In this document: positions 53,235 through 62,232 of the stretch, in pieces
How positions within the stretch are numbered: position 1 is the stretch's first letter
How the letters are laid out: the number at the start of each line of letters is the position of its first letter
NCBI RefSeq assembly: GCF_036088315.1
Contig: NZ_CP107996.1
Coordinates: 3,304,501 to 3,368,500, forward strand
Direction: 5' to 3'
Origin: Streptomyces sp. NBC_00344
GTDB lineage: Bacteria; Actinomycetota; Actinomycetes; Streptomycetales; Streptomycetaceae
Length of the DNA stretch: 64,000 bases
Notes under the pieces: generated by a model
Told to the model about the DNA's origin: nothing
Database searches by the model: none
Seen by the model: the letters and a program-made list of their open reading frames with translations, nothing else
Translations under genes and position numbers: made by a program

Positions 53235-54530
53235 ATGAGCTCATCCGCCCGCTTCGACCGCGGCCACACCGACGACCTGATGACCTTCCTCGCGGCCAGC
53301 CCCTCGCCGTACCACGCCGTGGCGAACGCCGCCGAGCGCCTGGAGAAGGCAGGCTTCAGGCAGGTCGCGGAGACCGACGCCTGGGACTCCTCCACGGGCG
53401 GGAAGTACGTGCTGCGCGGAGGCGCGATCATCGCCTGGTACGTACCTGAGGATGCGCAGCCGCACACCCCGTTCCGTATCGTCGGCGCGCACACCGACTC
53501 GCCCAACCTCCGGGTGAAGCCGCTGCCGGACACCGGCCGCGACGGCTGGCGCCAGGTGGCCGTCGAGGTCTACGGCGGGACACTGCTCAACACCTGGCTG
53601 GACCGCGACCTCGGCCTCGCCGGACGGCTCACCCTGCGGGACGGCAGCCACCGGCTGGTCAATGTCGACCGGGCGCTGCTGCGGGTCCCGCAGTTGGCCA
53701 TCCACCTCGACCGCTCCGTGCACACCGACGGGCTCAAGCTCGACAAGCAGCGCCACATGCAGCCGATCTGGGGTCTGGGCGATGTCCAGGAGGGCGACCT
53801 GATCCGCTTCACCGCCGGGGAAGCCGGTGTCGGTGCCGACGACGTGACGGGCTGGGACCTGATGGTCCATGCCATCGAGGCGCCCTCCTATCTGGGCCGC
53901 GACCAGGAACTCCTCGCGGGTCCCCGGATGGACAACCTGCTCTCGGTGCACGCCGCGGCCGCCGCGCTCGCCGCGGTCACCGGCTCGGGGGACGACCTCC
54001 CGTACATCCCGGTGATGGCCGCTTTCGACCACGAGGAGAACGGCTCCCAGTCCGACACCGGAGCCGACGGGCCGCTGCTCGGCACGGTGCTGGAACGCTC
54101 GGTCTTCGCCCGCGGCGGCACCTACGAGGACAAGGCCAGAGCCTTCGCCGGCACGATCTGTCTCTCGTCCGACACCGGGCACGCCGTGCACCCCAACTAC
54201 AGCGAGCGCCACGATCCGACCCACCACCCCCGCGCCAACGGCGGACCCATCCTGAAGGTCAACGTCAACATGCGGTACGCCACCGACGGCAGCGGCCGTG
54301 CCGTCTTCGCCGCCGCCTGCGAGAAGGCCGGCGTCCCCATGCAGAACTTCGTCTCCAACAACGCCATGCCCTGCGGCACCACCATCGGCCCGATCACCGC
54401 CGCCCGGCACGGAATCCGGACCGTGGACATCGGCGTGGCGATCCTCTCGATGCACAGCGCACGCGAGCTCTGCGGCGCCGACGACCCCTATCTCCTGGCC
54501 AACGCCCTGACCGCCTTTCTGGAAGGCTGA
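53235..54530 (+). CDS. M18 family aminopeptidase
   Basis: A 431-residue zinc aminopeptidase of family M18 (aspartyl aminopeptidase/ApeA-like), which removes acidic or other N-terminal residues. Metal and catalytic residues are seen in the blocks GAHTDSPNLRVKP (about 80-92), GPRMDNLLSVHA (about 233-244), DHEENGSQS (about 263-271), and SSDTGHAVHPNY and MHSARE near the C-terminus. Its length fits the usual 425-435. The start follows a -10 box by 7 nt. It stands alone. Confidence 0.94.
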   Translation: MSSSARFDRGHTDDLMTFLAASPSPYHAVANAAERLEKAGFRQVAETDAWDSSTGGKYVLRGGAIIAWYVPEDAQPHTPFRIVGAHTDSPNLRVKPLPDTGRDGWRQVAVEVYGGTLLNTWLDRDLGLAGRLTLRDGSHRLVNVDRALLRVPQLAIHLDRSVHTDGLKLDKQRHMQPIWGLGDVQEGDLIRFTAGEAGVGADDVTGWDLMVHAIEAPSYLGRDQELLAGPRMDNLLSVHAAAAALAAVTGSGDDLPYIPVMAAFDHEENGSQSDTGADGPLLGTVLERSVFARGGTYEDKARAFAGTICLSSDTGHAVHPNYSERHDPTHHPRANGGPILKVNVNMRYATDGSGRAVFAAACEKAGVPMQNFVSNNAMPCGTTIGPITAARHGIRTVDIGVAILSMHSARELCGADDPYLLANALTAFLEG

Positions 54531-54617
54531 ACTCCAGCCTCCTGATTGGCTGTTCCGGGCCGGGGTACGCGCCTCTACGGACCGGAACACCCGAATCAAC
54601 GCCGGAGGCGATTACTG

Positions 54618-54836
54618 ATGGGCCTTGGCGGCTGCATCATCCTTCTCGTGGTGGGGGCCATCCTCACCTTCGCAACCGACTGGCACATGGACAGCGTCAA
54701 CCTCGACCTGGTCGGCGTGATCATGATGCTGGTCGGCATCATCGGCATCGCCGTCTACACGAGCGTGCTGCGCCGTCGTCGGCCGACCATGCCGACATCC
54801 ACCACCGTCGTCGAGGACGACCACCACCTGGGCTGA
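54618..54836 (+). CDS. DUF6458-type small membrane protein
   Basis: A 72-residue protein with two membrane helices (GLGGCIILLVVGAILTFAT and LDLVGVIMMLVGIIGIAVY) and a basic then acidic tail (RRRRP, VVEDDHH). This matches the small actinobacterial DUF6458 family; its function is not known. The ATG at 54618 has GGAGG about 10 nt upstream. It lies 87 nt after the M18 gene and could be cotranscribed or separate. Confidence 0.87.
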   Translation: MGLGGCIILLVVGAILTFATDWHMDSVNLDLVGVIMMLVGIIGIAVYTSVLRRRRPTMPTSTTVVEDDHHLG

Positions 54837-55022
54837 CCCGAGCACGGTGAACGCCGTCCGGCCCCGCTCGGAGGCCGGGACCGCGGTGCTCGTGAAAGGG
54901 CCTCGAAACCAAGGGGGACCGCACGGAGCATCCACGGCAGGAGCCTCACGGCCGGCCGTTCACGCCCGAGCGCGACCGACCTGCTCGGCCGGCCGCTCCC
55001 TGCGCCCCCGTGCGCGGGACGG

Positions 55023-56813
55023 TCAGCCGTCCATCCCGGCGAGCACCAGCGGCAGCCGGGCCGCCCCGTCCGCGGTCACCCGGACCGGGACGCCCCAGTC
55101 CTGCTGGTGCACATGGCAGGCGGGGTACTCATTGGCCGGGTCGTCGTCGCACGACGCGGCCATCGCCGACACATGGAGCACTCCCTCGGTGACCGCCGGG
55201 TCGATGTCCACCTCCCGGAAGAGATCCGTACCGGCTCCGTCCCCGCCCAGCAGCAGCTCGGGCGGGGTCGAGGAGACCAGCAGCCGGGTGGAAGGCCCGT
55301 ACCGGGTGTCCAGCTTCTGGCCTGCCGGCGCCTGGAAGACCACATCGATCCGCAGCTTCCCCGGGGCGACGTCGGTGGCGGCCCGCTGCGTGCGGTGCGC
55401 CACGCTCTCCACCCGCACGGCCTCGTCGGGCAGCCGCAGGCGGGTCAGCCGGTGCCGCGCCGACTCCACGACCACGATGTCCTCCCCGACCAGCACCGCA
55501 TCGCTCGGCTCACGCAAGTCCGTCGCCAGGGTGGTCACTTCACCGGTGGCCGGGTCGTAGCGGCGCAGCGCGTGGTTGTAGGTGTCGGCCACCGCGACCG
55601 AACCGTCGGGCAGCGCGGTGACTCCCAACGGGTGCTGGAAAAGCGCCTGTCCCGCGTCGCCGTCGCGGTGGCCGAAGTCGAAGAGCCCGGTGCCGACCGC
55701 GGTGTGCACGGCAGCCTGCGGATCGATCCAGCGCAGCGCGGACGTCTCCGAGTCGGCGATCCACAGCCGGTCCCCGGCGGCCGAGAGCCCTGACGGCTGG
55801 GCGAACCAGGCCTCCGCGGCGGGCCCGTCCACCAGGCCCTCGTTGGTGGTCCCTGCGGCGACCTCGACGGTGCCGGTCTCCGGGTCGTACGTCCACAGCT
55901 GGTGGACACCTGCCATGGCGATCCACAGCCGGCCCGCGAACCACGCCAGGTCCCACGGTGACGACAGATCGACCTCGAGGGCGGGCCCGCTGGTCGGGGA
56001 GCCCTGCCACCACTGTGTGCCGGTCCCCGCGACGAGCGCGATCTCACCGCTGAGCGGGTCGTACGTCCGGATGGCGTGATGCACCGTGTCGGCGACCGCG
56101 ACCTTCCCGTCCGGTAGCAGCGCCATCCCCTGTGGCTCGCTGAACACGCCCTCCCCACCGATCCGGCGCACGACGGTCTCGCCGTCCGGCGCCAGCTCGA
56201 CCAGCTGATGCCGTGTGGTGTCCGAGACGAGCAGGTTTCCGCCGGCCAGCGTGATCACCTTGCCGGGAAACCGCAGATCGGTGGCCACCGGCTCGGGCGC
56301 GACATACGGTGCGTCGCCGCGCCGCAGCGTGCCCTTGGCCGCGTGCTCGGTCTCCAGCTCTCCGACCAGCTTCTCGATGGCGTGCGCGTGCCCCTCACCG
56401 GCGTGCTGCGCGACCACGTAGCCCTCGGGATCGATCACGACGAGTGTGGGCCAGGCCCGGACCGCGTACTGCTTCCAGGTGGACAGGTCCGGATCGTCGA
56501 GCACGGGGTGGTGCACCCGGTACCGCTCGACGGCGTCGACGACGGCCTCGTGCTCGGCCTCGTGCACGAACTTGGGGGAGTGCACGCCGATGATCACGAC
56601 GGTGTCGCTGTGCTTCTGCTCCAGCTCGCGCAGCTCGTCGAGCACGTGCAGGCAGTTGATGCAGCAGAAGGTCCAGAAATCGACAACAACGCACTTACCT
56701 CGCAGGTCGGCGAGGGTCAGCTCCTTGCCTCCGGTGTTCAGCCAGCCTCCACTGCCGGTCAGCTCGGGAGCACGGACACGGGCACGGCGGGGGACGGGGG
56801 TCTCGGCGTTCAT
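55023..56813 (-). CDS. NHL-repeat protein with N-terminal thioredoxin-like domain
   Basis: A 596-residue protein resembling NHLRC2. Residues about 1-155 form a thioredoxin/AhpC-TSA-like domain with the redox block FWTFCCINC (Cys50, Cys51 and Cys54); Trp-Pro in RAWPTLVVI follows. From about 165 to 450 several NHL repeats form a beta propeller (e.g. FSEPQGMALLPDGKVAVADT and FQHPLGVTALPDGSVAVADT). The C-terminal 140 residues resemble a beta-rich domain. It is predicted cytoplasmic and may act in redox homeostasis; no substrate is known. The ATG at 56811-56813 lies next to GAGGG. Confidence 0.92.
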   Translation of the reverse strand: MNAETPVPRRARVRAPELTGSGGWLNTGGKELTLADLRGKCVVVDFWTFCCINCLHVLDELRELEQKHSDTVVIIGVHSPKFVHEAEHEAVVDAVERYRVHHPVLDDPDLSTWKQYAVRAWPTLVVIDPEGYVVAQHAGEGHAHAIEKLVGELETEHAAKGTLRRGDAPYVAPEPVATDLRFPGKVITLAGGNLLVSDTTRHQLVELAPDGETVVRRIGGEGVFSEPQGMALLPDGKVAVADTVHHAIRTYDPLSGEIALVAGTGTQWWQGSPTSGPALEVDLSSPWDLAWFAGRLWIAMAGVHQLWTYDPETGTVEVAAGTTNEGLVDGPAAEAWFAQPSGLSAAGDRLWIADSETSALRWIDPQAAVHTAVGTGLFDFGHRDGDAGQALFQHPLGVTALPDGSVAVADTYNHALRRYDPATGEVTTLATDLREPSDAVLVGEDIVVVESARHRLTRLRLPDEAVRVESVAHRTQRAATDVAPGKLRIDVVFQAPAGQKLDTRYGPSTRLLVSSTPPELLLGGDGAGTDLFREVDIDPAVTEGVLHVSAMAASCDDDPANEYPACHVHQQDWGVPVRVTADGAARLPLVLAGMDG

Positions 56814-56931
56814 CCCTCAAGGATGCCACCCCCGGCCGCTGTGACCTGCGGCACGGGCACCGCTCAGGGTGAGCCGCCCGGGGCGCCCCGGGGCGGGACG
56901 CCGGAGCCTGCTGGGGCACAGCGCCCGGCGG

Positions 56932-56937
56932 TAACGT
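56932..56937 (+). promoter_or_regulatory. -10 box of the leaderless LURP-one gene transcript
   Basis: TAACGT ends 7 nt before the ATG at 56945; no ribosome site is seen. Confidence 0.45.
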
Positions 56938-56944
56938 CACCCCC

Positions 56945-57448
56945 ATGAAATTCCTCGTGCGCGACCGCATCTTCGACATCGGCGACGACTACTGGATCGA
57001 GGACGAGAACGGCGACAAGGCGTATCTCGTCGACGGCAAGGTCCTCCGGATCCGCGACACCATGGAGCTCAAGGATCTCCGGGGCCGGGTGCTGATCACG
57101 ATCAAGGAAAAGCTGATCTCCGTCCGGGACACGATGACCCTGGAGCGTGACGGGGACCCGCTGGCGACCATCAGGAAGAAGCGGCTCACGCTGCTGCACC
57201 ATCACTACCGGGTGAAGATGGCCGACGGCACCGAGCTGGACGTCAGCGGGAACATCCTGGACCGCGAGTTCGCGATCGAGTACGAGAACGAGCTGCTGGC
57301 CGACATCTCGAAGAAGTGGTTCAGCGTGCGCGACGCGTATGCGGTGAACGTGGTGCGGGACGACTCGGATCCGGCTCTGCTCATCGCGGTCGCGGTGTCC
57401 GTGATCCATATGCTCGAGAAGGACAAAGAGGGCGAGCACGACGAGTAG
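56945..57448 (+). CDS. LURP-one-related (LOR/tubby-like) family protein
   Basis: A 167-residue beta-barrel-type protein of the LOR family: MKFLVRDRIFDIGDDYWIED, KVLRIRDTMELKDLRG, KLISVRDTMTLERDG and FSVRDAYAVNV show repeated VRDxM-type strands. The family is related to tubby C-terminal domains and phospholipid scramblases, but its bacterial function is unknown. It is predicted cytoplasmic. The start is set by the -10 box directly upstream. It is divergent from the NHL-thioredoxin gene with 131 nt between. Confidence 0.9.
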   Translation: MKFLVRDRIFDIGDDYWIEDENGDKAYLVDGKVLRIRDTMELKDLRGRVLITIKEKLISVRDTMTLERDGDPLATIRKKRLTLLHHHYRVKMADGTELDVSGNILDREFAIEYENELLADISKKWFSVRDAYAVNVVRDDSDPALLIAVAVSVIHMLEKDKEGEHDE

Positions 57449-57627
57449 CACGGGCGCGGCGGCCTGAGCCGGCCCCCAGCCGCCTTCCCGGCCCCGCAGC
57501 GCCGTCACCGCGGCCTGCGGGCGTCTGCGGAAGAGCCCGTCCGGGGAAGGGCGGGGCGCACCGCGGAAACCCGTTCACCGTCAGGCAGCGGCAGAGCCGT
57601 CAGGGAGCCCGGCACGGAGGGCAGACG

Positions 57628-58446
57628 TCAGCTCCGGGGCGGGGCCAGGCCGAGACGGCGGTCCTTGAGCGCGGGGAACTGGTCGCGCGTCCTGGCCACC
57701 AGGGACGGATCCAGATCCACCGTCAGGACCTCCTCGTCGGGACCCGCTTCGGCCAGCACCTCGCCCCAGGGGTCGACCACGATGCTGTGCCCGGCCTGCT
57801 GGACACCGGCTTGCGCACCGGCGGACCCGCAGGCCAGGACATAGGCCTGGTTCTCCACCGCACGGGCCTGCGCGAGCAGCGTCCAGTGCGAGCGACGGCG
57901 TTCCGGCCAGCCCGCCGGGACGACCAGGACCTGGGCGCCCGCGTCGGTCAGTGCCCGGAAGAGTTCGGGGAAGCGCAGGTCGTAACAGGTCGCGAGGCCG
58001 AGCGTGGTATCCGGCAGGCCGACCGTCACCAGCTCGTCCCCCGCGGCCATCAGCACCGCCTCGCCCTTGTCGAAGCCGAAGCGGTGGATCTTGCGGTAGA
58101 CGGCAGCGGCTCCGCCGTCGGGGGAGAAGACAAGTGACGTGTTGTAGAGCGGGGTCCCGTCCGGGGCGGAACCGCCGCCCGGCGCGGCCCTTTCCACGAT
58201 CGAGCCGGCGTGCAGCCATACCCCCGCGTCGCGCGCCGCTTCGGACATCGCCCGGTACGTCGGCCCCTCCAGCGGCTCCGCCTCGTCCGCGAAGGACTCG
58301 TACGCGAACGCGCCGACCGGCCACAGTTCGGGGAGCACGACCAGGTCCGCGCCGGCCTGTTCCCGCACCATCGCGGCGACCCGCAACCTGCGCGAATCAG
58401 GCGTTTCCGACGGGTTTACGGCGATCTGGATGAGAGAGGCGCGCAC
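57628..58446 (-). CDS. Carbon-nitrogen hydrolase (nitrilase superfamily)
   Basis: A 272-residue nitrilase-fold enzyme that cleaves a C-N bond, likely an omega-amidase or related amidase. The Glu-Lys-Cys triad is visible: Glu in VVLPELWP (about 40), Lys in YRKIHRFGF (about 117) and Cys in LATCYDLRFPE (about 151). The length fits the branch of small-amide hydrolases. The start is the GTG at 58444-58446. It is divergent from the gene for the mycothiol-dependent-type enzyme (174 nt). The natural substrate is not known. Confidence 0.92.
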   Translation of the reverse strand: MRASLIQIAVNPSETPDSRRLRVAAMVREQAGADLVVLPELWPVGAFAYESFADEAEPLEGPTYRAMSEAARDAGVWLHAGSIVERAAPGGGSAPDGTPLYNTSLVFSPDGGAAAVYRKIHRFGFDKGEAVLMAAGDELVTVGLPDTTLGLATCYDLRFPELFRALTDAGAQVLVVPAGWPERRRSHWTLLAQARAVENQAYVLACGSAGAQAGVQQAGHSIVVDPWGEVLAEAGPDEEVLTVDLDPSLVARTRDQFPALKDRRLGLAPPRS

Positions 58447-58620
58447 ACTACCACCGTCCTGGCATTCGAGCCGTCAACGCGGGCCTACGATCGTCACACG
58501 AAAGCACTGCCGAGGTGCCACCGGGCAGCGTACTGTGCCTTTCCGGGGGACTCCCCCAGACCCCCGGCAGCGCCTCAGACACTAGTCCGCGTACCGCAGA
58601 AAACCGCTCCGAGGGGTCCC

Positions 58621-59445
58621 GTGACTGTCCATCCAAGCCTTCAGACCTATGCCGACGCCTGGACCCACTCCGTAGAAGCCATATCCGAGTTGGTGAAGCC
58701 GCTCGTCGAGGGCGAATGGAACCGTGCGACCCCCTGCCCCAACTGGTCGGTGCGCGACATCATTTCTCACATCATCGGCATGGAGAGCGAGCAGCTGGGC
58801 GACCCCAGGCCCATCCACACGCTGCCACGGGACCTCTTCCATGTGAAGACCGAGTACCAGCGGTACATGGAGATGCAGGTCGACGTACGGCGCCACCACA
58901 CCGCGCCGGAGATGACCGCGGACCTGGAGTACACGATCATCCGGCGCTCACGGCAGCTGCGCAACGAGACGCGTGACCCCGAGACCATGGTGCGCGCGCC
59001 GCTCGGCGCCGAGCAGACCCTGGAACTGGCGCTCCGGATGCGGGCCTTCGACGTATGGGTGCACGAGCAGGATCTGCGCACCACACTCGGCAAGCCGGGC
59101 AACCTGGATTCGCCGGGTGCCCACGTGGCACGCGACATCCTGCTGCACGGTCTGCCGAAGGTGGTCGCCAAGGACGCGGGCGCTCCGGCCAGTTCGGCGG
59201 TGGTCGTCGACGTCACCGGGGCTGTCGAGTTCATGCGGACGGTCCGGGTGGACGCGGACGGACACGGCACGGTCGACGGCGCGCCGTCGCTGGGGCCCGC
59301 GGTGACGATCACGATGGACTGGGAGACGTACTTCCGGCTGGCCTGCGGCCGGGTCAGGCTCGCCTCGGTGGCGGACCAGATCAAGTCCGACGGCGACCAG
59401 GAGCTGGCCGCTGCGATCCTCCGGTCGTTCGCCGTGACCCCGTAG
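58621..59445 (+). CDS. Mycothiol-dependent maleylpyruvate isomerase-like protein (DinB fold)
   Basis: A 274-residue protein with an N-terminal DinB/MDMPI domain: CPNWSVRDIISHIIGME (about 38-54) includes the conserved Trp and the His that binds metal, and a second metal His occurs in VWVHEQDLR (about 148-156). The C-terminal part (about 175-274) is a sterol carrier-like domain. The family uses mycothiol as cofactor for isomerase or transferase reactions on electrophiles, and is limited to actinobacteria. The GTG start at 58621 has GAGGGG 4 nt upstream. The substrate is not known. Confidence 0.88.
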   Translation: MTVHPSLQTYADAWTHSVEAISELVKPLVEGEWNRATPCPNWSVRDIISHIIGMESEQLGDPRPIHTLPRDLFHVKTEYQRYMEMQVDVRRHHTAPEMTADLEYTIIRRSRQLRNETRDPETMVRAPLGAEQTLELALRMRAFDVWVHEQDLRTTLGKPGNLDSPGAHVARDILLHGLPKVVAKDAGAPASSAVVVDVTGAVEFMRTVRVDADGHGTVDGAPSLGPAVTITMDWETYFRLACGRVRLASVADQIKSDGDQELAAAILRSFAVTP

Positions 59446-59481
59446 GTTCGCCCGCGGCGACTCGGCAGGCTCCGTTCGCCG

Positions 59482-60771
59482 TCAGGCGGGGACGTGCACC
59501 GCCTCCACCCGGCTGGTCACCAGCCGCTCCGACTCCCGGCGTGCGGTGCGGCGGCGCAGCCGGAGGATCTGGGCGACGCCCAGCGCCTGCAGCACGAAGA
59601 CGGACGAGAAGGCGATGCGGTAGTTGTCGCCGGTGGCGTCCAGCAGGATGCCGACCGCCAGCAGCGTCGTCATAGAGGCGGTGAAGCCGCCCATGTTGAC
59701 GATGCCGGATGCGGTGCCCTGCCGCTCCGGCGGGTTGGCGGGGCGGGCGAAGTCGAACCCGATCATCGAGGCGGGACCGCAGGCTCCGAGCACGGCGCAC
59801 AGGGTCAGCAGCAGCCACATCGGGGCGTGGCCCGGGCAGCCGATGGTGCAGGCCCAGAGCAGGGCGGTGGCCCCCACCGTGGAGAGCGCGATGGGCGCCC
59901 TGGCCCCCTGGTGCCTTGCGATGATCTGCCCGTACACCAGGCCGACCACCATGTTGGAAACCACGATCAGGGTGAGCAGTTCGCCCGCCGTCGCGCGGCT
60001 GAGACCCTCGGCCTCGACCAGGAACGGCATCCCCCACAGCAGCAGGAAGAACATCGCGGGGAACTGCGTGGTGAAGTGCACCCACATCCCGAGCCGGGTG
60101 CCGGGCTCGCGCCAGGACGCGGCGATCTGCCGGCGCACGTAGGCGGCGCCGGCGTGCCGGGCCGGCGGCGGCTCGTGGCCCTCCGGGTGGTCCTTCAGGA
60201 AGAGCAGCATCACCACCAGGACCAGGACGCCGGCCAGCGAGCTGCCGGCGAAGGTGGTGGTCCAGCCGAGGCCGTGCAGTGTGCGGGAGATGACCACGGT
60301 GGAGACCAGGTTGCCCGCCATTCCGACCAGTCCGGCAAGCTGGGCGATCATCGGTCCGCGCCGCACCGGGAACCAGCGGGTGCCGAGACGCAGCACACTG
60401 ATGAAGGTCATGGCGTCCCCGCAGCCGAGCAGGGCACGCGACGCGAGTGCCGTGCCGTACGTCGGGGACAGGGCGAAGCCGAGCTGTCCGGCGGTGAACA
60501 GCACCACGCCGATGGTCAGCACCCTCTTGGTGCCGAGGCGGTCGACGAGCAGTCCGACGGGTATCTGCATCCCGGCGTAGACCAGCAGCTGGAGTATCGA
60601 GAAGGTGGACAGTGCCGACGCGTTGACATGGAAGCGGTCGACGGCGTCCAGGCCCGCCACCCCCAGGCTGGTGCGGAAGACGATCGCCACGAAGTAGACG
60701 GCGACACCGATCCCCCACACCGTGACGGCCCGCCGGCCGCCGGGCGGATCACCGGGCAGGACCGCGCTCAT
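59482..60771 (-). CDS. MFS transporter coupled to a GntR regulator
   Basis: A 429-residue major facilitator with 12 helices. The motif-A loop GLLVDRLGTKRV (about 73-84), the TM4-5 block ASRALLGCGDAMTFIS and the central cytoplasmic loop around residues 190-215 fit. It resembles the nitrate/oxalate or sugar acid MFS branches, but the substrate is not evident. Its ATG overlaps the upstream GntR stop (ATGA), so expression is translationally coupled. The pairing suggests that the GntR protein senses the transported compound. Confidence 0.9.
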   Translation of the reverse strand: MSAVLPGDPPGGRRAVTVWGIGVAVYFVAIVFRTSLGVAGLDAVDRFHVNASALSTFSILQLLVYAGMQIPVGLLVDRLGTKRVLTIGVVLFTAGQLGFALSPTYGTALASRALLGCGDAMTFISVLRLGTRWFPVRRGPMIAQLAGLVGMAGNLVSTVVISRTLHGLGWTTTFAGSSLAGVLVLVVMLLFLKDHPEGHEPPPARHAGAAYVRRQIAASWREPGTRLGMWVHFTTQFPAMFFLLLWGMPFLVEAEGLSRATAGELLTLIVVSNMVVGLVYGQIIARHQGARAPIALSTVGATALLWACTIGCPGHAPMWLLLTLCAVLGACGPASMIGFDFARPANPPERQGTASGIVNMGGFTASMTTLLAVGILLDATGDNYRIAFSSVFVLQALGVAQILRLRRRTARRESERLVTSRVEAVHVPA

Positions 60772-61421
60772 CGGACCTCTCCGCGGGCCAGGTTCCGCAC
60801 CCGGGAGACATGCCGGCGGACGACGGTGACGGCGGCTTCCGGATTCCCGTCCCGCAGCGCGTCAAGGATCTCGCGGTGCTCGGCGAGGGTCGTGGCGGTG
60901 CGGTCGGGGTGGGCCTGCAGCACGGCAACGCCCATCCGCAGCTGGCGGTCGCGCAACTGGTCGTAGAGGCGGGAGAGGATGTCGTTCCCGGCGTTGCGGA
61001 CGATCTCGGCGTGGAAGCAGCGGTCGGTCACAGCGGCCCCCGCGAGATCACCGGACTCCACCTGCACCTGCTGCCGGGCGAGCAGCTCGCCGAGACGTCC
61101 GATGAGCTGGGGGCTCGCGGGGACGGCCTTGCGGGCGGCGAACTCCTCGACGAGCAGCCTGGTCTCGACCACGTCGTGGATCTCCTGCGCGGAGACGGCG
61201 AGGACCAGGGCGCCCTTCTTCGGATACAGCTTGATGAGCCCCTCGACCTCCAGCTTGAGCAGCGCCTCCCGCACCGGGGTGCGCGAGACGCCCACGGCGT
61301 CGGCGAGCTCGCCCTCGGTGAGGAGCGTGCCGCCCTCGTAGTGCCGTTCGAGCACGGCCTGCTTGACGTGTGCGTAGACACGTTCGGCCGCGGGGGGCTG
61401 TTTCACTGGGGCGACGGGCAT
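60768..61421 (-). CDS. GntR (FadR/FCD-type) transcriptional regulator
   Basis: A 217-residue regulator. The N-terminal winged HTH (about 10-75) includes LLTEGELADAVGVSRTPVREAL, in two blocks, typical of GntR. The C-terminal FCD domain (about 85-210) has the metal-binding type residues DRCFHAEIV and EHREILDALRDGN. FCD regulators bind organic acids. The start is the ATG at 61419-61421; a -10 box lies 6 nt upstream (leaderless). It overlaps and precedes the MFS gene, which it likely controls with itself. Confidence 0.9.
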   Translation of the reverse strand: MPVAPVKQPPAAERVYAHVKQAVLERHYEGGTLLTEGELADAVGVSRTPVREALLKLEVEGLIKLYPKKGALVLAVSAQEIHDVVETRLLVEEFAARKAVPASPQLIGRLGELLARQQVQVESGDLAGAAVTDRCFHAEIVRNAGNDILSRLYDQLRDRQLRMGVAVLQAHPDRTATTLAEHREILDALRDGNPEAAVTVVRRHVSRVRNLARGEVR

Positions 61422-61427
61422 GCACAC

Positions 61428-61433
61428 AGCATA
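61428..61433 (-). promoter_or_regulatory. -10 box of the leaderless GntR transcript
   Basis: TATGCT (minus strand) ends 6 nt before the ATG, and no ribosome site precedes it. The nearby TTGTATC half-site could be part of the operator. The remaining 290 nt up to 61716 hold nothing else that I recognise. Confidence 0.45.
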
Positions 61434-61716
61434 GATACAACAGGGATGCGTCGGGAGAGGCGTCCGCATGGCGGGACGCGAGTGGAGAAACCACGCCAGG
61501 GCCCGGGAGCAGGCCGAGAGCCGGCTCCGCAAAGGGATGCTGGAGTACTGCGTCCCATGGTGATCCGCTCCAGCCACTGGACGGCGGGACCGTTGGAACG
61601 CACAGATCCTGACCGTGGGCAGGCGCCGGGCCGGACCCGACGTGGCATCCGCAGCCGTACGGACAGAGCGCGGCCCCCGGACACACACCGCGTACCGGAA
61701 CCTTTTTCAGCAGGCT

Positions 61717-62229
61717 CTATGCCTCCGCGTCCGCCTTGACGCCGGCCAGCGTCGTCTCGATGCCGGTACGCAGCAGTGCGAGGCGGCCGTCGACGATCTG
61801 TTCCTCTCTGTCGGGGTGCTGCGCGATGAACTCCTGCAGCGGCCCCTGGGAGGTGCCGAGTCGCATGCCGTGCTGCAGGCGGGTGCCGGTTCCGTCCGGG
61901 AGCGGCTGCAGTGAGTACGTCCATACGGCCAGCGGGGCGCCGTGGCGACGGTCGTTGTAGTGGACGACCTCCCACTGGAAGGTGCGATGCTCCTCGAGCT
62001 GCGCGATCCGGCTGACGGTGCGCCACTCTCCCAGCCCGCCGTTGCGGTTGCGGCCCGCGAAGCACGCGCCGACAACCGGGCCGTCGGCTCCGTCGAGCCA
62101 CTCCACTTCCTGCAGTTCAGGGCTGTGCCGGGCGGAGGTGGCGATGTCCGAGACCAGGTCCCACACGCGCTCCGGCGCCACGGCGATCTCGATCTCACAC
62201 TCCACGTGGGGACCATCGGCAAGACGCAT
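61717..62229 (-). CDS. SRPBCC family protein (polyketide cyclase/dehydrase-like)
   Basis: A 170-residue START-like protein: CEIEIAVAPERVWDLVSDI (about 11-29), HSPELQEVEWLDG, GAPLAVWTYSLQPL and a long C-terminal helix give the helix-grip fold. Relatives include aromatase/cyclases of aromatic polyketide clusters and many lipid-binding proteins. AAAGG lies about 7 nt before the ATG. It begins 3 nt after the phosphopantetheinyl transferase gene, at the end of the carboxylase operon. A cyclase role is an inference from the neighbours; the fold alone is not decisive. Confidence 0.88.
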   Translation of the reverse strand: MRLADGPHVECEIEIAVAPERVWDLVSDIATSARHSPELQEVEWLDGADGPVVGACFAGRNRNGGLGEWRTVSRIAQLEEHRTFQWEVVHYNDRRHGAPLAVWTYSLQPLPDGTGTRLQHGMRLGTSQGPLQEFIAQHPDREEQIVDGRLALLRTGIETTLAGVKADAEA

Positions 62230-62232
62230 CGC

